Shown piece after piece: positions 46,819-54,549 of a DNA stretch of 64,000 nucleotides. This DNA is from Ruegeria lacuscaerulensis ITI-1157. GTDB lineage: Bacteria > Pseudomonadota > Alphaproteobacteria > Rhodobacterales > Rhodobacteraceae. Under the pieces are notes generated by a model. The model had not been told where the DNA came from and made no database searches. It saw only the letters and a list, made by a program, of their open reading frames with translations. The stretch is taken from NCBI GenBank assembly GCA_000161775.1, contig GG704596.1:2827362-2891361 (forward strand), written 5' to 3'. Numbering within the stretch: the first letter of the stretch is position 1; every line of letters starts with the position of its first letter. Both the position numbers and the translations under genes were made by a program.

Positions 46819-47184
46819 ATGTTTGGCATTCCCGGCAAACAAGCCGTGACAATCACCCCGAAGGCCGCCGAACAGATCGTTCGGCTCATGAAGTCGGGCG
46901 GCCATGCCGGTCTGCGCATCGGCGTCAAGAAAGGCGGTTGCGCCGGCATGGAATACACGATGGAATATGTCGACCAGGCCGACCCGAATGACGAGGTCGT
47001 CGAACAGGACGGCGCCCGGGTGATGATTGCGCCCATGGCTCAGATGTTCCTGTTCGGCACGGAAATCGACTATGAAACCACGCTGCTGGAATCGGGGTTC
47101 AAGTTCAAGAACCCCAACGTAGTCGATGCCTGCGGCTGCGGCGAATCGATCAAGTTCGACGAGTCGCTGGCCCAGCAGAACTAA
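46819..47184 (+). CDS. HesB/IscA/SufA-type iron-sulfur carrier
   Basis: 121 residues. The A-type carrier motif is present: the first Cys in KKGGCAGMEYTM and the C-terminal pair in DACGCGESIKF, three Cys that hold a cluster. A long acidic loop lies between them. It delivers Fe-S clusters to apoproteins. ATG at 46819 follows GGAG; an upstream ATG is 9 codons earlier without one. It ends 4 bp into the stop of the convergent oxygenase gene. Confidence 0.93.
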   Translation: MFGIPGKQAVTITPKAAEQIVRLMKSGGHAGLRIGVKKGGCAGMEYTMEYVDQADPNDEVVEQDGARVMIAPMAQMFLFGTEIDYETTLLESGFKFKNPNVVDACGCGESIKFDESLAQQN

Positions 47185-48095
47185 GTGTTCTGTTTCAGAT
47201 GCAGATAGGTTTCCTGAAAGCGCCGGGTCAGGTGTTCCCCGGCGCTGATCGTCCTGCCTGAACCGGGCGGCGCGACATTGGTGTCGTAGGACGGGTTGAA
47301 GAACAGCGGAACCGAGATCCGCTCATCCCGACCGCCCTTGACGCGGTGCATCGTGGCCTTGACGCGCCCCGCCGTCCAGAATTCCAGCATTTCCCCGAAA
47401 TTGATGATGAAAACGCCGGGGTCAGCCTGCACCGGTTGCCATTCGCCCCCGGGCATCTGAACCTCAAGCCCGGGCTGACCGTCGGTGGTCAGAAGAGTCA
47501 GGCAGCCATAGTCGGTATGCGCGGCGATGCCGAAATCCTTCTCGCCCGCCCAGTCCGGGCGCCTGGGATAATAGTTGCCCCGCAACAAGGCCATCGGCGT
47601 GTCAAATGCCTGATCGAAACTGGCAGGATCGCGACCGAGGGCACCGGCGATGGCGCGCAGCAAACGCATCGCCACCGCGCAGGCATCACCGTAATAGGCT
47701 TGAATGATGCTGCGAAATTCGGGCGGCTGCGCGGGCCAAAGATTGGGGGCATAGACGCTCAAACCACGCGCGGCATAAGAATTGCCCGGCGGCAATTCAT
47801 ATCCGCAATCGAACACTTCCTTGAAATCCGGATTTGCATTCGGGTCAACCTGTTCGGACAGCGGTGCACCCCAGCCCCGGTTCGATCCGGTCCGCGCCAT
47901 GTCGGCCGCCTGTTTCTGTTCAACGGACAGGTGAAAGAAAGCTCTGTAGGTTTCGATGACCTCTCGTACGCGGTCTTCCGACAACCCCGTATTCGAAACC
48001 GTCAGAAACCCGACCTGCCCGACAGCCTCCGCCAGCCGAGTCAACTCGTCAGGCTCTCTGCGATCAAGTTTCTCCAGGTCCAGATTGTCGATCAT
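47181..48095 (-). CDS. 2-oxoglutarate/Fe(II)-dependent oxygenase (isopenicillin N synthase family)
   Basis: 304 residues. The non-haem iron triad is visible: His and Asp in [11 protein letters not shown] and the distal His in [18 protein letters not shown], with the Arg of the RxS motif (ERISVPL) for 2-oxoglutarate. The N-terminal DIOX_N-like part has [17 protein letters not shown]. The substrate is unknown; relatives act on small metabolites or flavonoids. The start is uncertain: ATG at 48095 (no strong ribosome site) is chosen over a GTG at 48164. It converges with the IscA-type gene. Confidence 0.86.
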   Translation of the reverse strand: MIDNLDLEKLDRREPDELTRLAEAVGQVGFLTVSNTGLSEDRVREVIETYRAFFHLSVEQKQAADMARTGSNRGWGAPLSEQVDPNANPDFKEVFDCGYELPPGNSYAARGLSVYAPNLWPAQPPEFRSIIQAYYGDACAVAMRLLRAIAGALGRDPASFDQAFDTPMALLRGNYYPRRPDWAGEKDFGIAAHTDYGCLTLLTTDGQPGLEVQMPGGEWQPVQADPGVFIINFGEMLEFWTAGRVKATMHRVKGGRDERISVPLFFNPSYDTNVAPPGSGRTISAGEHLTRRFQETYLHLKQNT

Positions 48096-48221
48096 GTGCG
48101 CGCCAAGTGTTTGAACGACAATAGCTTGCCGCCGAAGCTGCGCTGCTGCAACCGGAATTGTCACGGCGTCGCCGCGGTGCTAACTGGAAGAAACAAATCG
48201 ACGGATCAGGGAGACATCGAG

Positions 48222-48971
48222 ATGCGACGCAAACTGGCGGCCGGCAACTGGAAGATGAACGGAACCGGGGCCTCGCTGTCCGAGCTTGCGGCGCTGGTGC
48301 AAATGCATCCGGCACCAAAAGTCGATATCCTGATCTGCCCGCCTGCCACATTGCTGCATCGGGCTTCGGAAACTGTCCGGGGAACCGGTGTTGCGGTCGG
48401 TGGCCAGGATTGCCATGCCGAGGCATCAGGCGCGCATACCGGTGACATCAGCGCGGAAATGCTGAAGGATGCCGGCGCAACGCACGTGATCCTCGGCCAC
48501 TCCGAGCGGCGCGAAGACCATGGCGAGAAGGACGAGGATGTCCGTGCCAAGGCCCGTGCCGCGATGGATGCCGGATTGGTTGCAATCATCTGCGTCGGAG
48601 AAAGCCTCGAACAACGCGAGGCCTCCAACACGCTGGACATCATCGGCGGCCAGTTGTCTGGCTCGATCCCCGATCAATCCACCGGAGAAAACCTGGTGGT
48701 GGCATACGAGCCGATCTGGGCGATCGGAACCGGCAAGGTGCCGACACTGGACGAGATCGGCGAGGTACATGACTTCATCCGCGCCCGGCTGGAACGCCGT
48801 TTCGGCGAGGGCGTAGGGCGCTCGGTCCGCATTCTGTACGGCGGGTCGGTCAAGCCTGAAAATGCGGCCGGCATCTTTGGCGTATCCAACGTGGATGGAG
48901 CACTGGTCGGCGGGGCCAGCCTGAAAGCTCAGGATTTCTCGGGCATCATCTCGGCGCTCGAACAGGCCTGA
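48222..48971 (+). CDS. tpiA: Triosephosphate isomerase
   Basis: 249 residues of the TIM barrel. N-terminal Lys and Asn in AAGNWKMNG, catalytic His in [13 protein letters not shown], catalytic Glu in [13 protein letters not shown], and phosphate loop [14 protein letters not shown]. It interconverts dihydroxyacetone phosphate and glyceraldehyde 3-phosphate. ATG at 48222 has a GGGAG site. It stands alone, away from the two gap genes 25 kb upstream. Confidence 0.97.
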   Translation: MRRKLAAGNWKMNGTGASLSELAALVQMHPAPKVDILICPPATLLHRASETVRGTGVAVGGQDCHAEASGAHTGDISAEMLKDAGATHVILGHSERREDHGEKDEDVRAKARAAMDAGLVAIICVGESLEQREASNTLDIIGGQLSGSIPDQSTGENLVVAYEPIWAIGTGKVPTLDEIGEVHDFIRARLERRFGEGVGRSVRILYGGSVKPENAAGIFGVSNVDGALVGGASLKAQDFSGIISALEQA

Positions 48972-49035
48972 CCCATCTGCCGCCAATCGAATGCCGGCTT
49001 GGCCGTGCGATCACCTCAAATCCGGGGCCGGAAAC

Positions 49036-49842
49036 ATGAAAGTCTGTGTCATCTGCATGAAATGGGGCAATGTCTATGGCCCCGAATACGTCAACCTGCT
49101 GTACCGGGCGGTTCAGGACAACCTGTCGATAGAGCACGATTTCATCTGCATTTCCGATGATTTCTCGGGGCTCGAGCCCGGCATCAAACGGCAGCCCTTT
49201 GCCTTTCCCCAGTTGGACCGCCCGCTTTGGGCGCATGGAAAATGGCCCAAGCTGCAGATGTTCGACTGCCGGATCGTCGGCCAATACGATGCGGCGCTGT
49301 TTCTGGACCTCGACCTGCTGATCACCGGCGACCTCGACCCGCTATTCCAGATGACGCTGGACAAGGGCGGGCTGTATCTGATGCCCAAATTCCGCGGCTT
49401 CGTCTGGCGGATGATACCGGCCGGTTTCTGGGATCTCGTGCCGTGGCTGATGAACAAGGTCACCCGTGGCAATTCATCCGTGGTGGGCTTTGTCCCGTCC
49501 CAGCAATATCACCTGTTCGACGAGTTTGACGGCGACACCCATCTGCCGAAATACGAAAACGACCAGAACTATATCTCGGCCCTGGCCTACAGGCGTCGGT
49601 GCTTCCCCAAGAACTGGTGCATCGGCCTGATCCACCTGGTGCCCTATTGGCCGTTCGGCCTGATCTACAAACCCTACCGGAACCTGCCCCGGCGTCCCAA
49701 GATCGTGATCTTCAACGGCCGGCCCAATCCCGATGAACTTGTCAACGACGACATCGGATCCTGGGGCGCACGTCGGCGGCGGGCCTACGGAGGCATCCGG
49801 TGGGTCGCGGACTATCTGGCGAAATACGGCGACCCGGCCTGA
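49036..49842 (+). CDS. Glycosyltransferase with DxD motif
   Basis: 268 residues, beginning MKVCVICMKWGNVYGPEYVN. The metal-binding FLDLDLLITGDLDPLF near residue 95 is a DxD motif of GT-A enzymes (GT8-like). A basic C-terminus follows. No membrane helix; probably cytosolic and acting on a surface or storage glycan. ATG at 49036 is chosen; an extension of 15 codons has no family character. Partner genes are not adjacent. Confidence 0.78.
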   Translation: MKVCVICMKWGNVYGPEYVNLLYRAVQDNLSIEHDFICISDDFSGLEPGIKRQPFAFPQLDRPLWAHGKWPKLQMFDCRIVGQYDAALFLDLDLLITGDLDPLFQMTLDKGGLYLMPKFRGFVWRMIPAGFWDLVPWLMNKVTRGNSSVVGFVPSQQYHLFDEFDGDTHLPKYENDQNYISALAYRRRCFPKNWCIGLIHLVPYWPFGLIYKPYRNLPRRPKIVIFNGRPNPDELVNDDIGSWGARRRRAYGGIRWVADYLAKYGDPA

Positions 49843-49884
49843 GGGATCCGAACCGGCGCACCGGTTCGAATCGGATCTTTCCGG

Positions 49885-51261
49885 CTAGTTCGTTATGATC
49901 TCGGGGCCCATGAAGGTGTTCGGCAGCACCGTCGAGATCCACGGGATGTAGGTGATCATGATCAGGAACACGAACAGCACCGCCAGGAAGGGCAGCGCGG
50001 CGCGGACCACGCTCATCATCGGCATGCCTGCGACGCCCGAGGTGACGAACAGGTTCAGACCGACGGGCGGCGTGATCATCCCGATCTCCATGTTGACCAC
50101 CATGATGATCCCCAGGTGAATCGGGTCGATGCCCAGCTCGATGGCGATCGGGAACACCAGTGGCGCCACGATGACCAGCAGGCCCGAGGGCTCCATGAAC
50201 TGCCCCCCGATCAGCAGGATCACGTTCACCACGATCAGGAAGGTCACCGGCCCCAGCCCCGCGGACAACATCCCATTGGCGATATGCTGCGGCACCTGCT
50301 CGTCGGTCAGCACATGCTTCAGGATCAGCGCGTTGGCGATGACGAACAACAGCGTCACCGTCAGCTTGCCGGCCTCGAACAACGTGTGCTTGGTATCGGG
50401 ATGGAAAAAGGCGGTGATCAGCGCATGGGGCTTTTTCAGAAGCGAGTCGTTCTGCTGCCCCTCCGCAGTGCTCAGCGGCCCCATGTCCTTGTAGACGAAG
50501 CTGGCGATGAAGAAGGCATAGACAGCCGCCACCGCCGCGGCCTCGGTTGGGGTGAAGATCCCGCCATAGATGCCGCCCAGGATGATGACGATCAGGAACA
50601 GGCCCCAGGCCGCCTCGCGCGCCGATTCAAAGATCTCGCCCCAGCCCAGCCAGTCGCCCTTGGGCAGGTTCTTGACCTTGGCCATGACATAGATCGTCAC
50701 CATCAGCATCAGCCCAGCCAACAAGCCCGGAATGACGCCGGCAAGGAACATCCGGCCCACTGACACCTCGACGGCGGCGGCATAGACGACCATCACGATC
50801 GACGGCGGGATCAGGATGCCCAGCGTGCCCGCGTTGCAGATGACGCCGGCGGCGAACTCCTTCGAATAGCCCACCTGCCGCATCCCGGCGATGACGATGG
50901 AACCGATGGCAACCACCGTTGCGGGGCTCGAGCCCGACAAGGCCGCGAACAGCATGCAGGCGAACACGCCCGCGATTGCCAGACCGCCCGGCAGGTGCCC
51001 CACGCAGGCGATCGAGAACCGGATGATCCGCCGCGCCACCCCGCCGGTCGTCATGAAGGACGAGGCCAGGATGAAGAACGGGATCGCCAGAAGGGTGAAA
51101 TGCCCCTCGAAGGCTTCGAACAACGTGGCCGCGACCGAGGCCAGCGAGCTGTCGGAATAGATCAGCAGGAAAAGGGTCGAGCTGAGGCCAAGCGCCACCG
51201 CGATCGGAACACCGATCAGCAGCAGCCCCACGACCATCGAGAAAAGAAAGACAACGTCCAT
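49885..51261 (-). CDS. dctM: TRAP transporter large permease DctM
   Basis: 458 residues, about 12 membrane helices, with family segments GLSSTLFLLIYSDSSLASVA and AGVFACMLFAALSGSSPATVVA and the GMITPPVGLNLFV motif near the C-terminus. It forms the proton/sodium-coupled channel of a C4-dicarboxylate TRAP importer with DctP and DctQ. It overlaps the dctQ stop by 1 bp, so the two are coupled. Length is slightly over the usual 425. Confidence 0.95.
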   Translation of the reverse strand: MDVVFLFSMVVGLLLIGVPIAVALGLSSTLFLLIYSDSSLASVAATLFEAFEGHFTLLAIPFFILASSFMTTGGVARRIIRFSIACVGHLPGGLAIAGVFACMLFAALSGSSPATVVAIGSIVIAGMRQVGYSKEFAAGVICNAGTLGILIPPSIVMVVYAAAVEVSVGRMFLAGVIPGLLAGLMLMVTIYVMAKVKNLPKGDWLGWGEIFESAREAAWGLFLIVIILGGIYGGIFTPTEAAAVAAVYAFFIASFVYKDMGPLSTAEGQQNDSLLKKPHALITAFFHPDTKHTLFEAGKLTVTLLFVIANALILKHVLTDEQVPQHIANGMLSAGLGPVTFLIVVNVILLIGGQFMEPSGLLVIVAPLVFPIAIELGIDPIHLGIIMVVNMEIGMITPPVGLNLFVTSGVAGMPMMSVVRAALPFLAVLFVFLIMITYIPWISTVLPNTFMGPEIITN

Positions 51262-51938
51262 CAGTCATGCTCTCCCTGCTGGGCCCGGACTTCTTCGATT
51301 TCGTCCTCGACCTCGTGACTGGCCACAAGACGGTCGGTTTCACCGCGCCAGATCTGCACGCCCACCTGGGCGAACCGGATCACCAGCAGCAACATCGATA
51401 CCGGCAGCACCAGATAGGGCACGACCTTGGGCAGTTTTTCGTAATGCTCGCCATAGTTTATGAGGTCTTCCAGGAACCGCAGTGGCGCGACCATGGGAAT
51501 GTCGTCCACCTCATAGAAGCTTTGGCTGCGCGCGGTCTCATCGAACCCGGTCGGGAACCAACGCCCCGAGGTCGGCGGCAGGTCGGCAAACACCGCCCAA
51601 TAGTCATACGCCCCTTTCAGCATCAGCAGCGAGAAAACCAGGCAGAACCCCACCGAGATCAGCGCCATGATCCGGCGCGGCCCCGGTGCCAGCATGTTCA
51701 GGATCGCGTCCACGCCCAGATGGGCATGTTTCTTGACCGCGTAGGATGCCCCCAACAGCACCAGCCATCCAAAGGCGAACACGGTTAGCTCCAGCGCCCA
51801 CAAGATGTTGGAGTTGAACACGAACCGCGCGATCACATTGGCGAAAGTCACCACCGTCATCAGGCCAAGCAGCGCCGCGATCAGGGTTTCCTCGATATGG
51901 TCGACCAGCCCGGTCGGGCCGGATTTCGCACCAGACAT
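51261..51938 (-). CDS. dctQ: TRAP transporter small permease DctQ
   Basis: 225 residues with four membrane helices (about 13-33, 45-70, 88-115, 165-190 and flanking). It is longer than the usual 160-180 because of a polar loop between helices 3 and 4 (YWAVFADLPPTSGRWFPTGF). Partner of DctM in the membrane. A 108-bp spacer with two hairpins separates it from dctP upstream. Confidence 0.92.
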   Translation of the reverse strand: MSGAKSGPTGLVDHIEETLIAALLGLMTVVTFANVIARFVFNSNILWALELTVFAFGWLVLLGASYAVKKHAHLGVDAILNMLAPGPRRIMALISVGFCLVFSLLMLKGAYDYWAVFADLPPTSGRWFPTGFDETARSQSFYEVDDIPMVAPLRFLEDLINYGEHYEKLPKVVPYLVLPVSMLLLVIRFAQVGVQIWRGETDRLVASHEVEDEIEEVRAQQGEHD

Positions 51939-51974
51939 CTCTCTGTCCCCACGTTTATCATTGAGAGAATTGGC

Positions 51975-51994
51975 GGCGGGCCGGCGGGCCCGCC
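51975..51994 (-). other. Hairpin 2 in dctP-dctQ spacer
   Basis: GGCGGGCC / GGCCCGCC, 8-bp stem with a 4-base loop, after dctP. No T-run. With the next hairpin it probably protects the dctP message so DctP is made in excess over DctQM. Confidence 0.6.
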
Positions 51995-52002
51995 CTGCCC
52001 GT

Positions 52003-52030
52003 CCCTCGGCAACGCGCCGGTTGCCAAGGG
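52003..52030 (-). other. Hairpin 1 in dctP-dctQ spacer
   Basis: CCCT-c-GGCAAC / GTTGCC-a-AGGG, 10 bp of pairing with one mismatch and a 6-base loop, 16 bp after the dctP stop. Confidence 0.6.
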
Positions 52031-52046
52031 GCCGGGCGCGGCCGGA

Positions 52047-53048
52047 TCAGAACCCGGCGTTGATGGCCTGTGCCGCGTCGATCTTGTCCTGACCGACGTC
52101 ACCGGCGAACTTCTCCCAGACCGGCTTCATCGCGTCGACCCAGGCCTGGCGCTGTTCGGGCGTCAGCTGGCGGATGGTGCCGCCGGCGTCGATGATCGCC
52201 TGCTTGGCCTGCTCGTTGACCGCGAACGACTCTTTGTTTCGCTGCTCGGTCACCTCGGCAAGGATGGTCAGGAACTGCTCACGCACCTCCGGTTCCAGGC
52301 TGTCCAGCCAGTCCACCGAGGTAACGACCAGATAGTCGATGATGCCGTGGTTGGTTTCGGTGATGCCGTCCTGCACCTCGAAAAACTTCTTGCCGTAGAT
52401 GTTCGACCAGGTGTTCTCCTGTCCATCCACGACACCCTGCTGCAGGGCACCGTAAACTTCTGAAAAGGCCATCTTCTGCGGGCTGCCGCCGATGGCTTCC
52501 ATCTGGGCCACCAGCACGTCAGACGACTGCACGCGGAATTTCAGACCCTCGGCATCGCTGGGCAGGATCAGCGGCTTGTTGGCCGACATCTGCTTCATGC
52601 CGTTGTGCCAGAAGGCCAAGCCCTGCAGGCCGCGGCGCTGCATGCTGTCCTTCATCGCCTGCCCGGCCTCGGAGGCCTGGAATGCATCCACCGCGTCGAT
52701 GTTCTTGAACATGAACGGCAGGTCGAACAGACGGAACTGCTTGGTGAACTTCTCGAATTTCGACAGCGAGGGCGCGGCCAGCTGCACATCGCCCTGCAAC
52801 ATCGCCTCGAGCACCTTGTCGTCATTGTAGAGCGTGGAGTTCGGATAGACCTCCATGCACATCTTGCCGTCCATTTCCTCGTTCACGCGCTTTTCCAGAA
52901 GCGAGGCGGCGATCCCCTTGGGGTGCTTGTCGGTGTTGGTCACATGCGCGAATTTGACGACGATCTCGCCATCATCGCATTGGGCGAAGCCGGCCGTCGC
53001 GGTCACGGACAGGGCCAGAGCGGTTGCAGCTGTTGCAAGGAATTTCAT
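52047..53048 (-). CDS. dctP: TRAP transporter periplasmic binding protein DctP
   Basis: 333 residues. Signal peptide MKFLATAATALALSVTATAG (cleavage after GFAQ), then the DctP fold with KFAHVTNTDKHPKGIAASLL, the ligand-Arg region LKFRVQSSDVL and GVVDGQENTWSNIYGKKFFEVQD. It captures C4-dicarboxylates in the periplasm for DctQM. ATG at 53048 has a GGGAGGA ribosome site. The upstream spacer carries two tandem palindromes. C4-dicarboxylates are inferred from family and dctBD linkage. Confidence 0.94.
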   Translation of the reverse strand: MKFLATAATALALSVTATAGFAQCDDGEIVVKFAHVTNTDKHPKGIAASLLEKRVNEEMDGKMCMEVYPNSTLYNDDKVLEAMLQGDVQLAAPSLSKFEKFTKQFRLFDLPFMFKNIDAVDAFQASEAGQAMKDSMQRRGLQGLAFWHNGMKQMSANKPLILPSDAEGLKFRVQSSDVLVAQMEAIGGSPQKMAFSEVYGALQQGVVDGQENTWSNIYGKKFFEVQDGITETNHGIIDYLVVTSVDWLDSLEPEVREQFLTILAEVTEQRNKESFAVNEQAKQAIIDAGGTIRQLTPEQRQAWVDAMKPVWEKFAGDVGQDKIDAAQAINAGF

Positions 53049-53203
53049 GTTGATGTCCTCCCAGACGTTATTGAAACCTCCGTTGGCACCCTTCCGAGCG
53101 CCAGATGCGCAGAAGTGAAGCGAATCGGACGCGGCCAATCAACGTTTCGGCAATTTTATGCGGATTTTGATTTTTTTCCCTTTGGGCCAACGGTTTAAAA
53201 AAC

Positions 53204-53217
53204 GCATTTCACATGCC
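53204..53217 (-). promoter_or_regulatory. Candidate -24/-12 promoter of dctP
   Basis: Minus strand AGGCATGTGAAATGC has GG-N10-GC spacing as sigma-54 promoters need, with GGCA and TGC matches to TGGCAC/TTGCA. The match is partial, and the linked DctD seems unable to drive sigma-54, so this call is weak. Confidence 0.28.
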
Positions 53218-53239
53218 TGTCTGACCGGCCGTCGATCTT

Positions 53240-53257
53240 TGTGCGAAAAACCGCACA
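53240..53257. promoter_or_regulatory. Palindrome TGTGCG-N6-CGCACA, proximal (dct operator 1)
   Basis: Perfect 6-bp inverted repeat TGTGCGaaaaacCGCACA in the spacer between dctD and dctP. It lies 23 bp upstream of the candidate -24 element and is repeated 32 bp further upstream. Likely a DctD dimer site. Confidence 0.68.
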
Positions 53258-53270
53258 TCAAGCTGGTCCC

Positions 53271-53290
53271 GTGTGCGAAAAACCGCACAC
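53271..53290. promoter_or_regulatory. Palindrome TGTGCG-N6-CGCACA, distal (dct operator 2)
   Basis: Perfect 7-bp arms GTGTGCG / CGCACAC around the same AAAAAC spacer, 32 bp from the first, about three helical turns. The two sites are in the same orientation and on the same face of DNA, as for cooperatively bound activators. Confidence 0.68.
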
Positions 53291-53319
53291 CCCCCGAATC
53301 GCCTGCGAATCGGCGCGGC

Positions 53320-54549
53320 CTAGCGGCGATAGTCCTCGGGGCGGATGCCGTAGCGCGTCAGCTTGTCATAGAAGGTCTTGCGTGGCAGCTTCAGCGACCG
53401 CGCAGCCTCCGAGGCTTTGCCGTTGTGCCGCCCCAGCGCCGCGATCAAAAGCGACCGCTCGACCCGCGCCATCTGCTCGGCCAGGCCCAGATCGGCTGCC
53501 GTCGCCACCTCCTCGGGCATGCCCAGGACAAAACGCATGGCCGCCGACATCAGCGACCGGGCGTTTCCCGGCCAGTCACGCGCCATCAGGGAGGCCAGGT
53601 GTTCGGGCGTGACCTCGGGCGCGGCGATCCCGGCCTGTTCGGCCGCCTGGGCCACATAATGGCGAAAGATCACCGGGATGTCCTCGGGGCGTTCCGCGAG
53701 CGACGGGACACGAACCCGCATCACGTCCAGCCGATAAAACAGATCGGCGTTGAACTGGCCCTCGGCCACCAAGGCCGCAAGATCGGCTGTCGTGCCGGCG
53801 ATGATGCGCACCCCTGCGCCCGCCTCGATCAGGTCGAGCGTGGCGAATTGCGTGGCCTCGGGCATGGCCGACACCTCGTCCAGAAACAGCGAACCACCGG
53901 CCGCATCCCCCGCCACCTGCCGAAGGTTCTGCGCCGTCAGCCCGGCCGCCGGGCGCTTGACGAACGGCCCCTGCGCGCGGGGCGACATCAGGTGTACCAC
54001 CTCGGCAACCTTGGAAATCCCGCTGCCTGGCGGGCCAGTCACCAGAACCTCGGCCTGGGTCGGGGCCACGCTGCGCACGCGGGCACGCAGGTCCTCGGCC
54101 TGCGGCGAGTGTCCGAACAGAAGCCGCGCGGCCGGGTCGCCCTTTTCCAACTCGCGTTTTGCCCGGCGTTCTGCCAGCACCTTGGCCCGTCTGGCAAAGG
54201 CCCGATCCAGCACCGCCAGAAGATCTGCCGCCGCGCAGGGTTTTTCCAGAAAGTCGAACGCCCCCTGCCCCATGGCCTGCACCGCCATGGGTATGTCGCC
54301 CTCGCCCGTCAGCAGGATCACCGGCAGGTCGGGATCGACCGACCGGGCATGCGCCAGCAGGTGAAACCCATCGCGCCCCGGCATGCGGATGTCGGACAGG
54401 ATCACGCCGGGAAAGCCGGCTTGGATATGGTCCTTGGCGGCCACGAACGACCCCGCCGGAATGACCGTCAGTTCGGCCAGTTCCAGCGTCTGGGCCAGGG
54501 CTTCGCGCACGGCGGCGTCATCATCGACCAGCAAAACCGAGCGGATCAT
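53320..54549 (-). CDS. dctD: DctD-like response regulator with degenerate AAA+ domain
   Basis: 409 residues. The receiver domain is intact (Asp9-10, phosphoacceptor Asp53 in SDIRMPG, Lys103). The AAA+ domain is not: the Walker A place reads GPPGSGISK (172-180) with Ile where Lys is needed. About 20 residues holding the sigma-54-contacting GAFTGA loop are missing between PFVKRPAA and GGSLFLDEVSAMP. Walker B and the later region (RIIAGTTADL, LFYRLDVMRVRVPSL) remain. The C-terminal Fis-type helix-turn-helix is complete (LGRHNGKASEAARSLKLPRK). It is in an operon with dctB (4-bp overlap). Confidence 0.9.
   Translation of the reverse strand: MIRSVLLVDDDAAVREALAQTLELAELTVIPAGSFVAAKDHIQAGFPGVILSDIRMPGRDGFHLLAHARSVDPDLPVILLTGEGDIPMAVQAMGQGAFDFLEKPCAAADLLAVLDRAFARRAKVLAERRAKRELEKGDPAARLLFGHSPQAEDLRARVRSVAPTQAEVLVTGPPGSGISKVAEVVHLMSPRAQGPFVKRPAAGLTAQNLRQVAGDAAGGSLFLDEVSAMPEATQFATLDLIEAGAGVRIIAGTTADLAALVAEGQFNADLFYRLDVMRVRVPSLAERPEDIPVIFRHYVAQAAEQAGIAAPEVTPEHLASLMARDWPGNARSLMSAAMRFVLGMPEEVATAADLGLAEQMARVERSLLIAALGRHNGKASEAARSLKLPRKTFYDKLTRYGIRPEDYRR

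Noticed and set aside
49346..49842. Possible foreign glycan island around the glycosyltransferase
   Set aside because: Only one glycosyltransferase is present, with no polymerase, flippase or mobile gene near it.
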